Below are positions 1 through 7,156 of a stretch of 64,000 nucleotides of DNA, in pieces. Origin of the DNA: an uncultured Chthonomonas sp. (GTDB lineage Bacteria > Armatimonadota > Chthonomonadetes > Chthonomonadales > Chthonomonadaceae). The stretch lies in contig CAIONQ010000125.1 of NCBI GenBank assembly GCA_903859705.1, forward strand, positions 1 to 64,000, given 5' to 3'. Position 1 is the stretch's first letter. Each line of letters begins with the position of its first letter. Below the pieces are notes generated by a model. The model saw nothing but the letters and a program-made list of their open reading frames with translations, was not told the DNA's origin and made no database searches. The position numbers and the translations under genes are program-made.

Positions 1-61
1 GAACTCCACCACTAATTACATACTATCAGTGAACAATATATAGTAATACCTATCAATCAAT

Positions 62-196
62 TGTAGGGGCGCTGTTTACCGCGCCCATAAAGGATACTGC
101 ACCGCGACCATCGAATGAAACCAGCTCGAGGGTAAAATTCGCCCCAAATTTTCGATTTCAAACCCAAATCGGGCGCAGCAAGCGGCGCACCCTACA
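62..196. repeat. MITE-like element with ~25-bp terminal inverted repeats
   Basis: The left end at 62-86 starts TGTAGGGGCGCTG, and the right end at 171-196 finishes GGCGCACCCTACA. The right end, reverse complemented, matches the left along its whole length apart from one inserted base and about five transitions. The 84 bases between the arms have no coding potential. Short non-autonomous elements with this architecture are common in bacterial intergenic regions. A flanking target duplication is not obvious, and no second copy was noticed elsewhere in the window. Confidence 0.55.
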
Positions 197-438
197 GACA
201 CGGATGGCTGGTTTTGAAGGAGGCTAACTGGCGGAGGCACTTCAACCCGGACACAAATTACCCATAACTTAGCTCACACGTGAAGCGCTCTAACACAGCA
301 CTCTTCACCTGATCTACCAGAGCCTATCGACCCTGGCCACCAAAGTCCGATCTAAGGTGCCGCAAACGGAGGAGGGCACCAGAATAAAAGCCACGCTAAC
401 CGTGACTGCACCCTAAACCTGAGCTCAACCGTGTGCTA

Positions 439-692
439 CAAGCGGCGATCTGCCGCTAAAACACTGGCAACACAGCACAGGACACCCGCGCTGTAACTGT
501 GAGGTACGAACAGTGTATAACAGCGCTGTAACCCACAAAGCTCTTTCCCGACGCGGCGCTAAAACAAGCGGCGACCTGCCGCTAAAACTCCGGCAAAACA
601 GCCAGAACCACCCGCGCTGTAACTCTGGTGTTCTCTGAGGGCGCCGAGCGTGCTCGGATCAAGCGGTAGAGGCGAAGAGTGTATAACAGCGC
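439..692. repeat. Two imperfect ~125-bp tandem repeat units with hairpins
   Basis: Three blocks recur in the same order. A 24-base block beginning CAAGCGGCGA is at 439-462 and 565-588. CCCGCGCTGTAACT is at 485-498 and 611-624. AGTGTATAACAGCGC is at 512-526 and 678-692. The first block is itself a small hairpin (AGCGGC and GCCGCT arms), and GCGCTGT at the second block is complementary to ACAGCGC in the third. Each unit could therefore fold into a branched RNA or DNA structure. The second copy carries about 40 extra bases. No function is known. Confidence 0.5.
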
Positions 693-800
693 CTAAAAAG
701 AGGTTAAAGGGAAATAGGGAACGGGGGAAGCGGCACCCATTCAATCGCACCGAAGGCTCGCTTCCCCCTATCCCCTCAGATTTCAGGTATCCTTTGCAGC

Positions 801-1361
801 ATGAAATCAGAACAAAATCGACCACGTATTCGCTCCACCACTATCGTTGCTGTGCGCCGCAATGGGGAAGTGGCCATTGCAGGGGATGGGCAGGTAACTC
901 TCGAACATACCGTACTGAAACACACGGCTCATAAAGTGCGCCGCCTGTACCAACGGCGCGTGCTTGCTGGCTTTGCCGGATCGGTTGCCGATGCGCAATC
1001 CCTGGCGGATAGGTTTGAAAACAAGCTGGAAGGCAGCAATGGCAACCTTACCCGTGCCGCCATTGAGTTTGCCAAGGACTGGCGTACCGACCGTGTGCTA
1101 CGCCGCCTGGAAGCCATGATGATTGTTTCTGATGGCGAACTGCTGTACATCCTATCCGGTGATGGCAACATTGTAGAGCCGGATGATGGCGTTGCAGCCA
1201 TCGGCTCCGGTGGCAGTTACGCCTCGGCAGCTGCAAAGGCCCTGCTGAGAAACACTGAGCTTACGGCCCAGCAGATTGTTGCCGAAGCAATGAAGATTGC
1301 TGCGGAAATATGCATTTACACCAACGATCACGTTACGATCGATAGCCTACCACAGCCATAA
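801..1361 (+). CDS. hslV: ATP-dependent protease subunit HslV (ClpQ)
   Basis: HslV is the peptidase ring of the cytoplasmic HslUV protease, a bacterial relative of the proteasome beta subunit. The 186-residue product has the family core: [11 protein letters not shown] with the catalytic threonine at about position 13, [25 protein letters not shown] and the terminal ICIYTND region. Homologues normally start at or a few residues before the threonine. Here about 12 residues ([12 protein letters not shown]) precede it, and no ATG, GTG or TTG lies closer in frame, so the extension must be removed to expose the nucleophile. The partner ATPase gene hslU, usually adjacent, is not in the window. The next gene is a short-chain dehydrogenase. 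The family call is firm; the start is less so. Confidence 0.95.
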   Translation: MKSEQNRPRIRSTTIVAVRRNGEVAIAGDGQVTLEHTVLKHTAHKVRRLYQRRVLAGFAGSVADAQSLADRFENKLEGSNGNLTRAAIEFAKDWRTDRVLRRLEAMMIVSDGELLYILSGDGNIVEPDDGVAAIGSGGSYASAAAKALLRNTELTAQQIVAEAMKIAAEICIYTNDHVTIDSLPQP

Positions 1362-1425
1362 TTTCCGGCACGTTGTGTTGCCGATTTCGTCTCCTGGCCA
1401 TGGGGCCACACTCAGGGGGTTTACT

Positions 1426-2184
1426 GTGCTTGATCTTACCGGTCAACATGTTTTTATAGTGGGCGGAAGCCGGGGCATTGGTGCCGCTGCCGCTTTATCT
1501 GCCGCGGGCCAGGGCGCTGCCGTTACCATTAACTATGTAAGCAATGCCTCTGCGGCAGAAGCGGTTTGCGATAAAATTCGCGCTGCAGGCGGCAAGTGTT
1601 TTGCCATTCAGGCCGATGCCTCTCAGGAAGGCGCCCTGGAAACTGCCGTAGATGCCGCCACCGCAGAGCTTGGCCCACTTACGGGTATCGTGGTTTCGGC
1701 TGGCATTTTTGAGGGCCTGCCCATTGAAGAGATGACGGTGGACTTCTGGGATAAGGTGATGGCCATTAACCTGCGCACCACCTTCCTGGCAGTAAAGGCC
1801 GCAACGGCCCGCTTCCGGGCGGCAGGGAAGGGCGGGAGCATCGTTATCTACACATCCACGGCTGGCCAGCGCGGCTCTTCCGTGTTTTCGGCATATGCAA
1901 CCTCCAAGGGTGCCCAGATTCTGTTTATGAAATCTATGGCGCTGGAGCTTGCCGCAGATAAAATCCGCGTTAACTGCGTTGCCCCCGCATGGACAGAAAC
2001 CGACATGGCAGCCCCGAGCCTGGACTCTCTTGGCCGCGAAAAGGTTGCTGCGGGCTTCCCGCTTGGGCGCATTGGTTTGCCAACCGATATTGCGGCGGCC
2101 ACAACGTTTTTGCTTAGCCCCGAGGCGGCCTTCATCACTGGCAGCACCATTACCGTAGATGGCGGAATGGATATGCGCGGCTAA
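1426..2184 (+). CDS. SDR-family NAD(P)-dependent oxidoreductase
   Basis: This is a classical short-chain dehydrogenase/reductase of 252 residues, which uses NAD(P)H to interconvert an alcohol and a carbonyl in the cytoplasm. Visible elements are the cofactor loop GGSRGIG (13-19), the structural Asn in MAINLR (115), Ser144, and the catalytic YATSK motif (Tyr157, Lys161). The C-terminal TGSTITVDGGMDM resembles FabG-like members. The open frame extends back into hslV, but a GTG at 1426 preceded by an AGGGGG ribosome-binding site starts exactly at the conserved LDLTGQ segment, so I choose it. It lies 64 bases after hslV and may be co-transcribed. The substrate cannot be told; 3-oxoacyl-ACP reductase activity is possible but not specifically supported. 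Confidence 0.9.
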   Translation: MLDLTGQHVFIVGGSRGIGAAAALSAAGQGAAVTINYVSNASAAEAVCDKIRAAGGKCFAIQADASQEGALETAVDAATAELGPLTGIVVSAGIFEGLPIEEMTVDFWDKVMAINLRTTFLAVKAATARFRAAGKGGSIVIYTSTAGQRGSSVFSAYATSKGAQILFMKSMALELAADKIRVNCVAPAWTETDMAAPSLDSLGREKVAAGFPLGRIGLPTDIAAATTFLLSPEAAFITGSTITVDGGMDMRG

Positions 2185-2236
2185 ACCAGCCTTTGATCAA
2201 CGGTAGTTGCTTTACGAGCTATCCGGTTTCTTAACC

Positions 2237-3175
2237 ATGAAAATTCGATCGTTACTCTATCTACTGGTGGGCCTGGTGCTGGCCACCGCTCTTGTGGGAT
2301 CTGCAACAGCCGTTGCCGCCGAAGGCGGCAAAGACATGGCGAGCATGATGGAAGCTCAGCGCCATACACCTCTGTTATGGATGGTGGATGGCTGCTCTGT
2401 TATCATCCTGCTTGGCTCATGGCTGTTTGGGGCCGCCATTGAAGCGCAGCCTTCTGGTGGCCGCGGTGGGCTTGCTTCTCAGCAAGTGGCCCTGTTGATG
2501 GATAGAATTGCGGAGCTGGAAGCCCTTACACGTGAGCAGGAAGCCCGGGTAGAAACCCTGGAGCATGCAGGCGATGCATGGCACGATGGTTTTGATACCG
2601 AAGCAGCCCGGCTAACCGAACAGGCATTTCTTGCGCTTAGCGATGGCATTGAAGCCAATGCACAGCAGCTTGAAAACATAACCATGGCACTGCGGTATCA
2701 GCGTACCGAAATGAAAACGCTGAGATCGGCCATCAAGCAGGTTAGCACGCTGCCAGAACCTTCCGAGGCAGCCCCTTCGCTGGAATCTATACCGCGCCCA
2801 CCCCGGGCAGTTACACCCCAACTGAAAAAGGCTACCCCCACTCCAGAGGCAGAGCCAGGAACGGGCGAATCCGTTGTTGAAGATGAGGTGGAGGGCGGAG
2901 CAGTATTTGTGGAAGACGCAGCACCAGAAGCTGCAGCCGACCCCGAAGAAGCAGCGGCAGAGGCGGATGAGGCTGCCCTGGATGTGCAATCTGCCATATT
3001 CGAAACCGGTGAAGGCACCAGCACTGCCGCAAGCGTGAGCAGCGTGGAGATAGATGTAGATCAGATTCAGCGAGAGCGCGAAAACGCAGAGCTGAGAGCT
3101 GCGGCCACCGCAGAAGAGTTTAACAGCGGCAAAACCGCAAGGCGCTCGGTTTTCCGCAAGCAACGCGGCAAGTAA
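2237..3175 (+). CDS. Membrane protein with coiled coil and acidic tail, function unknown
   Basis: I do not recognise this 312-residue protein. The ATG start (MKIRSLLYLL) begins directly at a hydrophobic signal or anchor segment (about residues 4-30). An upstream in-frame TTG at 2207 is less likely. A second hydrophobic segment lies near residues 47-70 (SVIILLGSWLFGAA). It is followed by a heptad-like region (RIAELEALTREQEARVETLE) predicted to form a coiled coil. The C-terminal half is rich in Pro, Glu and Ala and strongly acidic, so probably disordered, and it ends in a basic cluster. The layout suggests an envelope-anchored scaffold or filament-like protein. It lies between the dehydrogenase and the next uncharacterised gene on the same strand. 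Confidence 0.75.
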   Translation: MKIRSLLYLLVGLVLATALVGSATAVAAEGGKDMASMMEAQRHTPLLWMVDGCSVIILLGSWLFGAAIEAQPSGGRGGLASQQVALLMDRIAELEALTREQEARVETLEHAGDAWHDGFDTEAARLTEQAFLALSDGIEANAQQLENITMALRYQRTEMKTLRSAIKQVSTLPEPSEAAPSLESIPRPPRAVTPQLKKATPTPEAEPGTGESVVEDEVEGGAVFVEDAAPEAAADPEEAAAEADEAALDVQSAIFETGEGTSTAASVSSVEIDVDQIQRERENAELRAAATAEEFNSGKTARRSVFRKQRGK

Positions 3176-3243
3176 TAGTTGATGGCCGGTTGCGTGCTGC
3201 CCCGGGGCACCGCACGTAACCGGCGGCCTAAAACGCACCCTTT

Positions 3244-3921
3244 ATGGAACCTTCCCTTAAAGAGATACTCACCGCATTGCAGCAAGCCTCTGCTGCAATG
3301 CCCGAAGACAGGGCCGTTCGCATGCGGTGCCCTGTTTGCATATCGGTTCGGGCCTCCGTTATTCGCGGCATCAAATCCCATTTTGTAGAGTTTATCAACG
3401 ACCCGGAAAGCAGGGTTAAGCTGCGGGCAGCGGGGGGCTATTGCCCTCAGCATGCCGAACTGCTGCCTTCTACAGGCGATGCCCTTGGGGCAGCCATCCT
3501 CTATGCAGACCTTACCGACCAGGCCATAGAAAAACTGCAGAACACTCCACTGCGTTCGGGGCTGCTACGGCGCGTTGCCAGCCAGAAGAAGCTGCAGCAA
3601 TGCCCCGCATGCCTTCAGCAATCCGAAGCGGAGGCACGCTATGCGCTGGCCCTGGCTGCAGGCCTGAATAATAGAGAGGTGTGGCAGGAGCTGGAGGCGG
3701 GGGCCGGACTGTGCACCACCCACCTGGAGCTTACGCTGCAGGCCGCACCAGCAGAGACGGCGGCAAAGCTAAAACAGCTGGAGCTACAGAAGCTTCAAGC
3801 ATTAAAGGTGGAGCTTGAGGAGGCGGTGCGCAAGCACGATTATCGTTTTAAGCACGAAGCGTGGGGGCCGGAGAAGGACGCCTGGCTGCGCGCTCCGGGC
3901 AAAATAACACGCCCAAAATAG
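3244..3921 (+). CDS. Cys/His zinc-knuckle protein resembling DUF6062
   Basis: The 225-residue product carries two matching CxxC...CxxH pairs. CPVC (about 29-32) is followed by CPQH (about 68-71), and CPAC (about 122-125) by CTTH (about 158-161). This looks like an internal duplication of a zinc-binding unit. The C-terminus contains HDYRFKHEAWGPEKDAWLRA, a segment I associate with the uncharacterised DUF6062 family; that assignment is from memory and moderate. No catalytic motif is evident. The gene is convergent with the DUF58 gene, and the two stop codons abut at 3921/3922 with no spacer. Confidence 0.75.
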   Translation: MEPSLKEILTALQQASAAMPEDRAVRMRCPVCISVRASVIRGIKSHFVEFINDPESRVKLRAAGGYCPQHAELLPSTGDALGAAILYADLTDQAIEKLQNTPLRSGLLRRVASQKKLQQCPACLQQSEAEARYALALAAGLNNREVWQELEAGAGLCTTHLELTLQAAPAETAAKLKQLELQKLQALKVELEEAVRKHDYRFKHEAWGPEKDAWLRAPGKITRPK

Positions 3922-4821
3922 TTACTTAAGCAGGCCATTCTGGCGCATATGCTTCAGCACCACTTCATCAAATGGAAAGCTGGTGGAGGTTCGCAAGTAG
4001 TCCACACCATATCTGTGGCTGAACGCTTCGATATCGGCACAAAATGCATCCAGCGTTTGCTGATACCGGGCAAGCAGCTGCGGATTAACGCTCATCTCTT
4101 TCATTTCACCGGTTTCGCTATCGATAATCCGTAAATCACCAACCAGATTGGGGGCCAGCTCCTCTTCGCTCAGCACATGCACCAGCGATACCTGGAAACC
4201 ACGCGCCACAAGGGCCTTTACGCCATCCTTCCAATCTGGATCAAAGAAATCCGAGAGCACAACGGCAATACCACGTGTTTTAGAGGTGGCAGCAAACCGC
4301 TTTAGCGAGGTACCAAACGAGGTACCGCCTTCCTGCTTTATCGATTCCAGGTACCTAAAAAAGGGCAGCACACCGCTGGTGCCTCGCTGTGTTGGCATGG
4401 GCCGGGCCAGGCTGGCAGCAAACGTTTGCACACAAACCCTATCGTAGTTAGAGAGGCCAATATAGCCGAGGGCTGCGGCCATCCGGATAGAGTAGTCGGC
4501 TTTTTTAGGGTTGCCAAAAGCCATGCTTTTGCTGCTATCGATTAGCAGAGCCAGGTAGAGATCCTCTTCCTCAACAAAAAGCTTTAAGAACATTTTGCCG
4601 AGGCGAGCGGCGGTGTTCCAATCGACATACCGCAGGTCGTCCCCGGGAACATACTCGCGGTAATCGGCAAACTCAATGCTTGTACCGCGCTTGATGGATC
4701 GTTTTTCGCCCTTCATTTGCCCGGCAAATGGCTTACGAGAGGAGAGCGATAACCGCTCCAGCTTTTTGAGAAAAGCTGCATCAAGAATTGCGCCGGGAGT
4801 TATATCCGAAGAGATAGGCAT
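3922..4821 (-). CDS. DUF58 domain protein (vWA-like)
   Basis: This 299-residue protein has the DUF58 signature GTSIEFADYREYVPGDDLR followed by YVDWN near residues 46-69. It also has a von Willebrand A-like metal site, LLIDSSKSM, near residue 92. Members usually act beside a MoxR-type AAA+ ATPase in assembling or chaperoning membrane or metal-dependent complexes. No moxR gene is present next door or in the window. Translation from the ATG at 4821 is supported by an AGGAGA box about ten bases upstream. The 253-base gap to the divergent aldo/keto reductase should hold both promoters, but I could not define them. Confidence 0.9.
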   Translation of the reverse strand: MPISSDITPGAILDAAFLKKLERLSLSSRKPFAGQMKGEKRSIKRGTSIEFADYREYVPGDDLRYVDWNTAARLGKMFLKLFVEEEDLYLALLIDSSKSMAFGNPKKADYSIRMAAALGYIGLSNYDRVCVQTFAASLARPMPTQRGTSGVLPFFRYLESIKQEGGTSFGTSLKRFAATSKTRGIAVVLSDFFDPDWKDGVKALVARGFQVSLVHVLSEEELAPNLVGDLRIIDSETGEMKEMSVNPQLLARYQQTLDAFCADIEAFSHRYGVDYLRTSTSFPFDEVVLKHMRQNGLLK

Positions 4822-5074
4822 GAAAAGGGCGTCTCCTGCAGCATAATACGGGAACTACTGAGCCAATTTGAATCGTCGGTAACCGGGGTGCAATTCGGTA
4901 AAACAGGGCTGCATTCCTGTATACGGTTGGCGCAAAGCTCACAAAGCAGCGCCCGGCTATCACACTCAATACGTGCCGGGGTGCATTCCCGGTTTCGGAA
5001 GCACAGGCTGCCTCAACAAACAGACCGCGTGTTGTGCGGTAAATAGCGCTTAAATACTCTCACAGAGGTTACAT

Positions 5075-5935
5075 ATGGAACGCAGAATTCTGGGCAGAAC
5101 AGGCAAAGAGCTTTCGATAGTGGGCATAGGAGGGGTGACGTTTGTTGGCGCGGATCAGGCAGAATCGGATAAGATTGTTGCAGAGGCTCTGGACCTTGGC
5201 GTGAATTACGTAGATGTGGCCCCGAGCTATGGAACCGATCAGGAAACCGAGAAGCGGCTTGGAGGCGCCCTGCTGGGCAAGCGCGACTCCGTATTTCTTG
5301 CGTGCAAAACCGGCCGACGAGACAAAGAGGGCGCCGAGGCTGAGCTGCTGCGCTCGCTTAAAAACCTGCAAACCGATTACTTTGATCTGTATCAGCTGCA
5401 CTCTATTACCACTATTGAAGAAGTGGATCAGGTATTTGCACCCGGCGGCGCCATGGGGACCATACTTGCTGCCAGAGATAAGGGTATTATCAAGCATATA
5501 GGGTTCAGTGCGCACTCTGTTGAGGCGGCACTGCACGCCATGGATCTCTTCGATTTCGAATCTGCGCTCTTCCCGATCAACTTTGTTACCATGATGAATG
5601 GCAACTTTGGCCCGCAGATTATTGCACGAGCACAGGAAAAAGGTGTAGCCCGCCTTGCGCTGAAGGCCATGGCACGAACCAGCTGGAAAGAGGGAGAGCC
5701 GGTTACGCACCCCAACTGCTGGTACCAGCCCCTTACGGACCCACATGTAGCAGAACTGGCCCTGCGATTCACGCTTTCGCAGCCCATTACTGCAGCCATA
5801 CCTCCGGGTGATGCCCGCCTGTTCCGCCTGGCGTTGAGCCTTGCACAGAACTTCCGGCCAATTACCGCAGAAGAGACGGAAGAACTGAAGGCCTATGCCG
5901 TGGGCCTGAACCCGATTTTCAAATATGCTGCCTGA
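5075..5935 (+). CDS. Aldo/keto reductase
   Basis: This is an NADPH-type aldo/keto reductase of 286 residues with a TIM-barrel fold. The catalytic tetrad is readable as Asp47 and Tyr52 (DVAPSYG), Lys78 (ACKTG) and His109 (LYQLHS). The N-terminal RRILGRTGKELSIVGIGG matches the family's opening strand. The ATG at 5075 has AGAGG six bases upstream. The reading frame overlaps the following thioredoxin-like gene by 11 bases, so the two are probably translationally coupled. The substrate is unknown. The sequence lacks the C-terminal Cys cluster of ferredoxin-type relatives. Confidence 0.9.
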   Translation: MERRILGRTGKELSIVGIGGVTFVGADQAESDKIVAEALDLGVNYVDVAPSYGTDQETEKRLGGALLGKRDSVFLACKTGRRDKEGAEAELLRSLKNLQTDYFDLYQLHSITTIEEVDQVFAPGGAMGTILAARDKGIIKHIGFSAHSVEAALHAMDLFDFESALFPINFVTMMNGNFGPQIIARAQEKGVARLALKAMARTSWKEGEPVTHPNCWYQPLTDPHVAELALRFTLSQPITAAIPPGDARLFRLALSLAQNFRPITAEETEELKAYAVGLNPIFKYAA

Positions 5936-6413
5936 TTCATTAACGGGGAAAAAGATCAAACTTACACGCAGAAAAGCAGCTGGCTGGGTGGCGCTTGGGG
6001 TTGGCCTTACTGGCAGCTTTCTGCTGGGGGCGGTTAGAGATGCGCACTATGGCGGCGATGTAACCTGGAGACAGAGTTACACCGTTGCCATGCGTGAGGC
6101 CGGAAGTGCACACCGGCCAATGCTGATTTCGTTCCATCGCTCCGATTGCGACTGGTGCCGAAAGATGGATGCGGACACGTTTACAGATTCGGCTGTAGTG
6201 GAAGCATCTCACGCTTACATATGTGTGCGTGTGGATGGCAGAACCGAACCAGAGCTTGCACTAAAATTTGGTGTTAGCGCCTATCCGTACACGGTGGCGA
6301 TGGATTCTGAAGGCAAGGTAATTGGCAGGCTGGAAGGCTACGCAAGCGCAACGGAATTTCAGCGCTTCCTTAAAAGCCCTGCTATCCCTCCGCAGTCTGC
6401 CTATCTTCCCTGA
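5925..6413 (+). CDS. Membrane-anchored thioredoxin-like protein
   Basis: The 162-residue product has a basic N-terminus, a single transmembrane anchor (about 18-37), and then a thioredoxin-fold domain. The redox motif CDWC is at residues 75-78 in the context ISFHRSDCDWCRKMDADTF, typical of the DsbD-gamma or thioredoxin_7 type. A cis-Pro position is supplied by AYPYTV. With a positive N-terminus the domain should face the periplasm, where it could reduce or isomerise disulfides. Overlap with the reductase gene indicates an operon. The partner protein is unknown. Confidence 0.8.
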   Translation: MLPDSLTGKKIKLTRRKAAGWVALGVGLTGSFLLGAVRDAHYGGDVTWRQSYTVAMREAGSAHRPMLISFHRSDCDWCRKMDADTFTDSAVVEASHAYICVRVDGRTEPELALKFGVSAYPYTVAMDSEGKVIGRLEGYASATEFQRFLKSPAIPPQSAYLP

Positions 6414-6616
6414 TGCTCTGCCTGCGGCACTTGCGCAACGCTTTGTTCTTCCCGCTCGCTTGCTCCGGTTGGATCCAGGCGTTTTAGCTCGGCTTCCACG
6501 CGGTGCAGTTCCCTGGTTAACCGCGCAGATCGCTGATACTGGTAGCCAACGGATGTGCCGGCAAACACGGCGGTGATCAATGGAATTAACACCATGATAC
6601 GATTGGTGGTTTTCAT
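6401..6616 (-). CDS. Small bitopic membrane protein with coiled coil
   Basis: The 71-residue product has one transmembrane helix (about residues 7-26) and then an amphipathic charged segment RSARLTRELHRVEAELKRLD that should form a coiled coil. I recognise no family. Its ATG overlaps the stop of the upstream small gene by four bases (ATGA), a typical coupled pair. Its 3' end overlaps the convergent thioredoxin-like gene by 13 bases. Real coding is likely but not proven. Confidence 0.5.
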   Translation of the reverse strand: MKTTNRIMVLIPLITAVFAGTSVGYQYQRSARLTRELHRVEAELKRLDPTGASEREEQSVAQVPQAEHQGR

Positions 6617-6876
6617 TTCAGGTCTCCCGCCTTTTGCACATTAACCGCCGGGTCTATAACCGTGATAGAACCTTCTGTTTGGTGGTTCTGCAGCATCTGA
6701 AGGTGTTCATTCTCGTGGTACAGCGCGTGATCTGTTATGTTTGCACGCAAGCCAACCTGCAAACTCCAACACAGACCTACGGCCATAATCGCTACCGATA
6801 ACAGTAGCGAGAGCCCAAATCGGCGTCTATCTGCCGCGCTGCTGAACTTGATCTCGAGCATAACTGGCCTCCTCAC
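6613..6876 (-). CDS. Small bitopic membrane protein
   Basis: The product of up to 87 residues has a basic cytoplasmic stretch, one transmembrane helix (about residues 20-44, LSLLLSVAIMAVGLCWSLQV) and a roughly 40-residue hydrophilic exterior tail. A second ATG at 6861 (MLEIKF) would shorten it by five residues. It is coupled by ATGA to the next small membrane gene, which suggests that the two proteins work as a heteromer. No family is recognised. Confidence 0.5.
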   Translation of the reverse strand: MRRPVMLEIKFSSAADRRRFGLSLLLSVAIMAVGLCWSLQVGLRANITDHALYHENEHLQMLQNHQTEGSITVIDPAVNVQKAGDLK

Positions 6877-7029
6877 CGAGGCGTTTTGTGCTGGCCCCGG
6901 TTGCCTGTTACCATTCTATCTCTGCTGCCCTGCATATGCATCCGCGAAACGGCATAGATTGCCTCGGAAGCCTGCCTACCTGAACGAACGGGCATCCAAA
7001 CCGGCAATTTTGAGCGTGATGCTGCTTGC

Positions 7030-7058
7030 TTGACAAAGAGAATCGGCAGGGGTAACAT
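7030..7058 (+). promoter_or_regulatory. Sigma70-type promoter for topA
   Basis: A perfect TTGACA (7030-7035) is separated by 17 bases from TAACAT (7053-7058), which matches four of six -10 consensus positions. This places the start of transcription about 90 bases before the topA start codon. The rest of the 6877-7156 gap shows nothing else I recognise. Confidence 0.6.
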
Positions 7059-7156
7059 AAGCCGCAGCCACCCTCCGGCCCTGCCGACCACATTCTCAAT
7101 TCACCCGAGCATGGTAATACGGCGCACGCAGTATGAGTTAAAGGTACGTAAATCGA

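Larger units (their letters stand above)
1..800. other. Non-coding, repeat-rich region before hslV
   Basis: I see no convincing gene here. The reading frames that run through it are short, overlap one another and resemble no known protein. It contains an element bounded by inverted repeats (62-196) and a pair of imperfect direct repeats rich in hairpins (439-692), both listed separately. The stretch from about 200 to 438 shows nothing I recognise. The hslV promoter must lie in the last part, but I could not pick out clear -35 and -10 boxes. Confidence 0.6.

Noticed and set aside
439-692. CRISPR-like array
   Set aside because: There are only two imperfect, long units with unequal spacing and no cas genes.
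650-934. 94-codon frame overlapping the hslV start
   Set aside because: It overlaps the strongly supported hslV gene, lies partly in repeats and resembles no protein.
4883-4985. Direct repeat CCGGGGTGCA before the aldo/keto reductase gene, considered as a riboswitch part
   Set aside because: Only ten bases are shared, and no known riboswitch core could be built around it.
6873-7091. 72-codon minus-strand frame upstream of topA
   Set aside because: It covers the well-supported topA promoter, and its product has no structured features.
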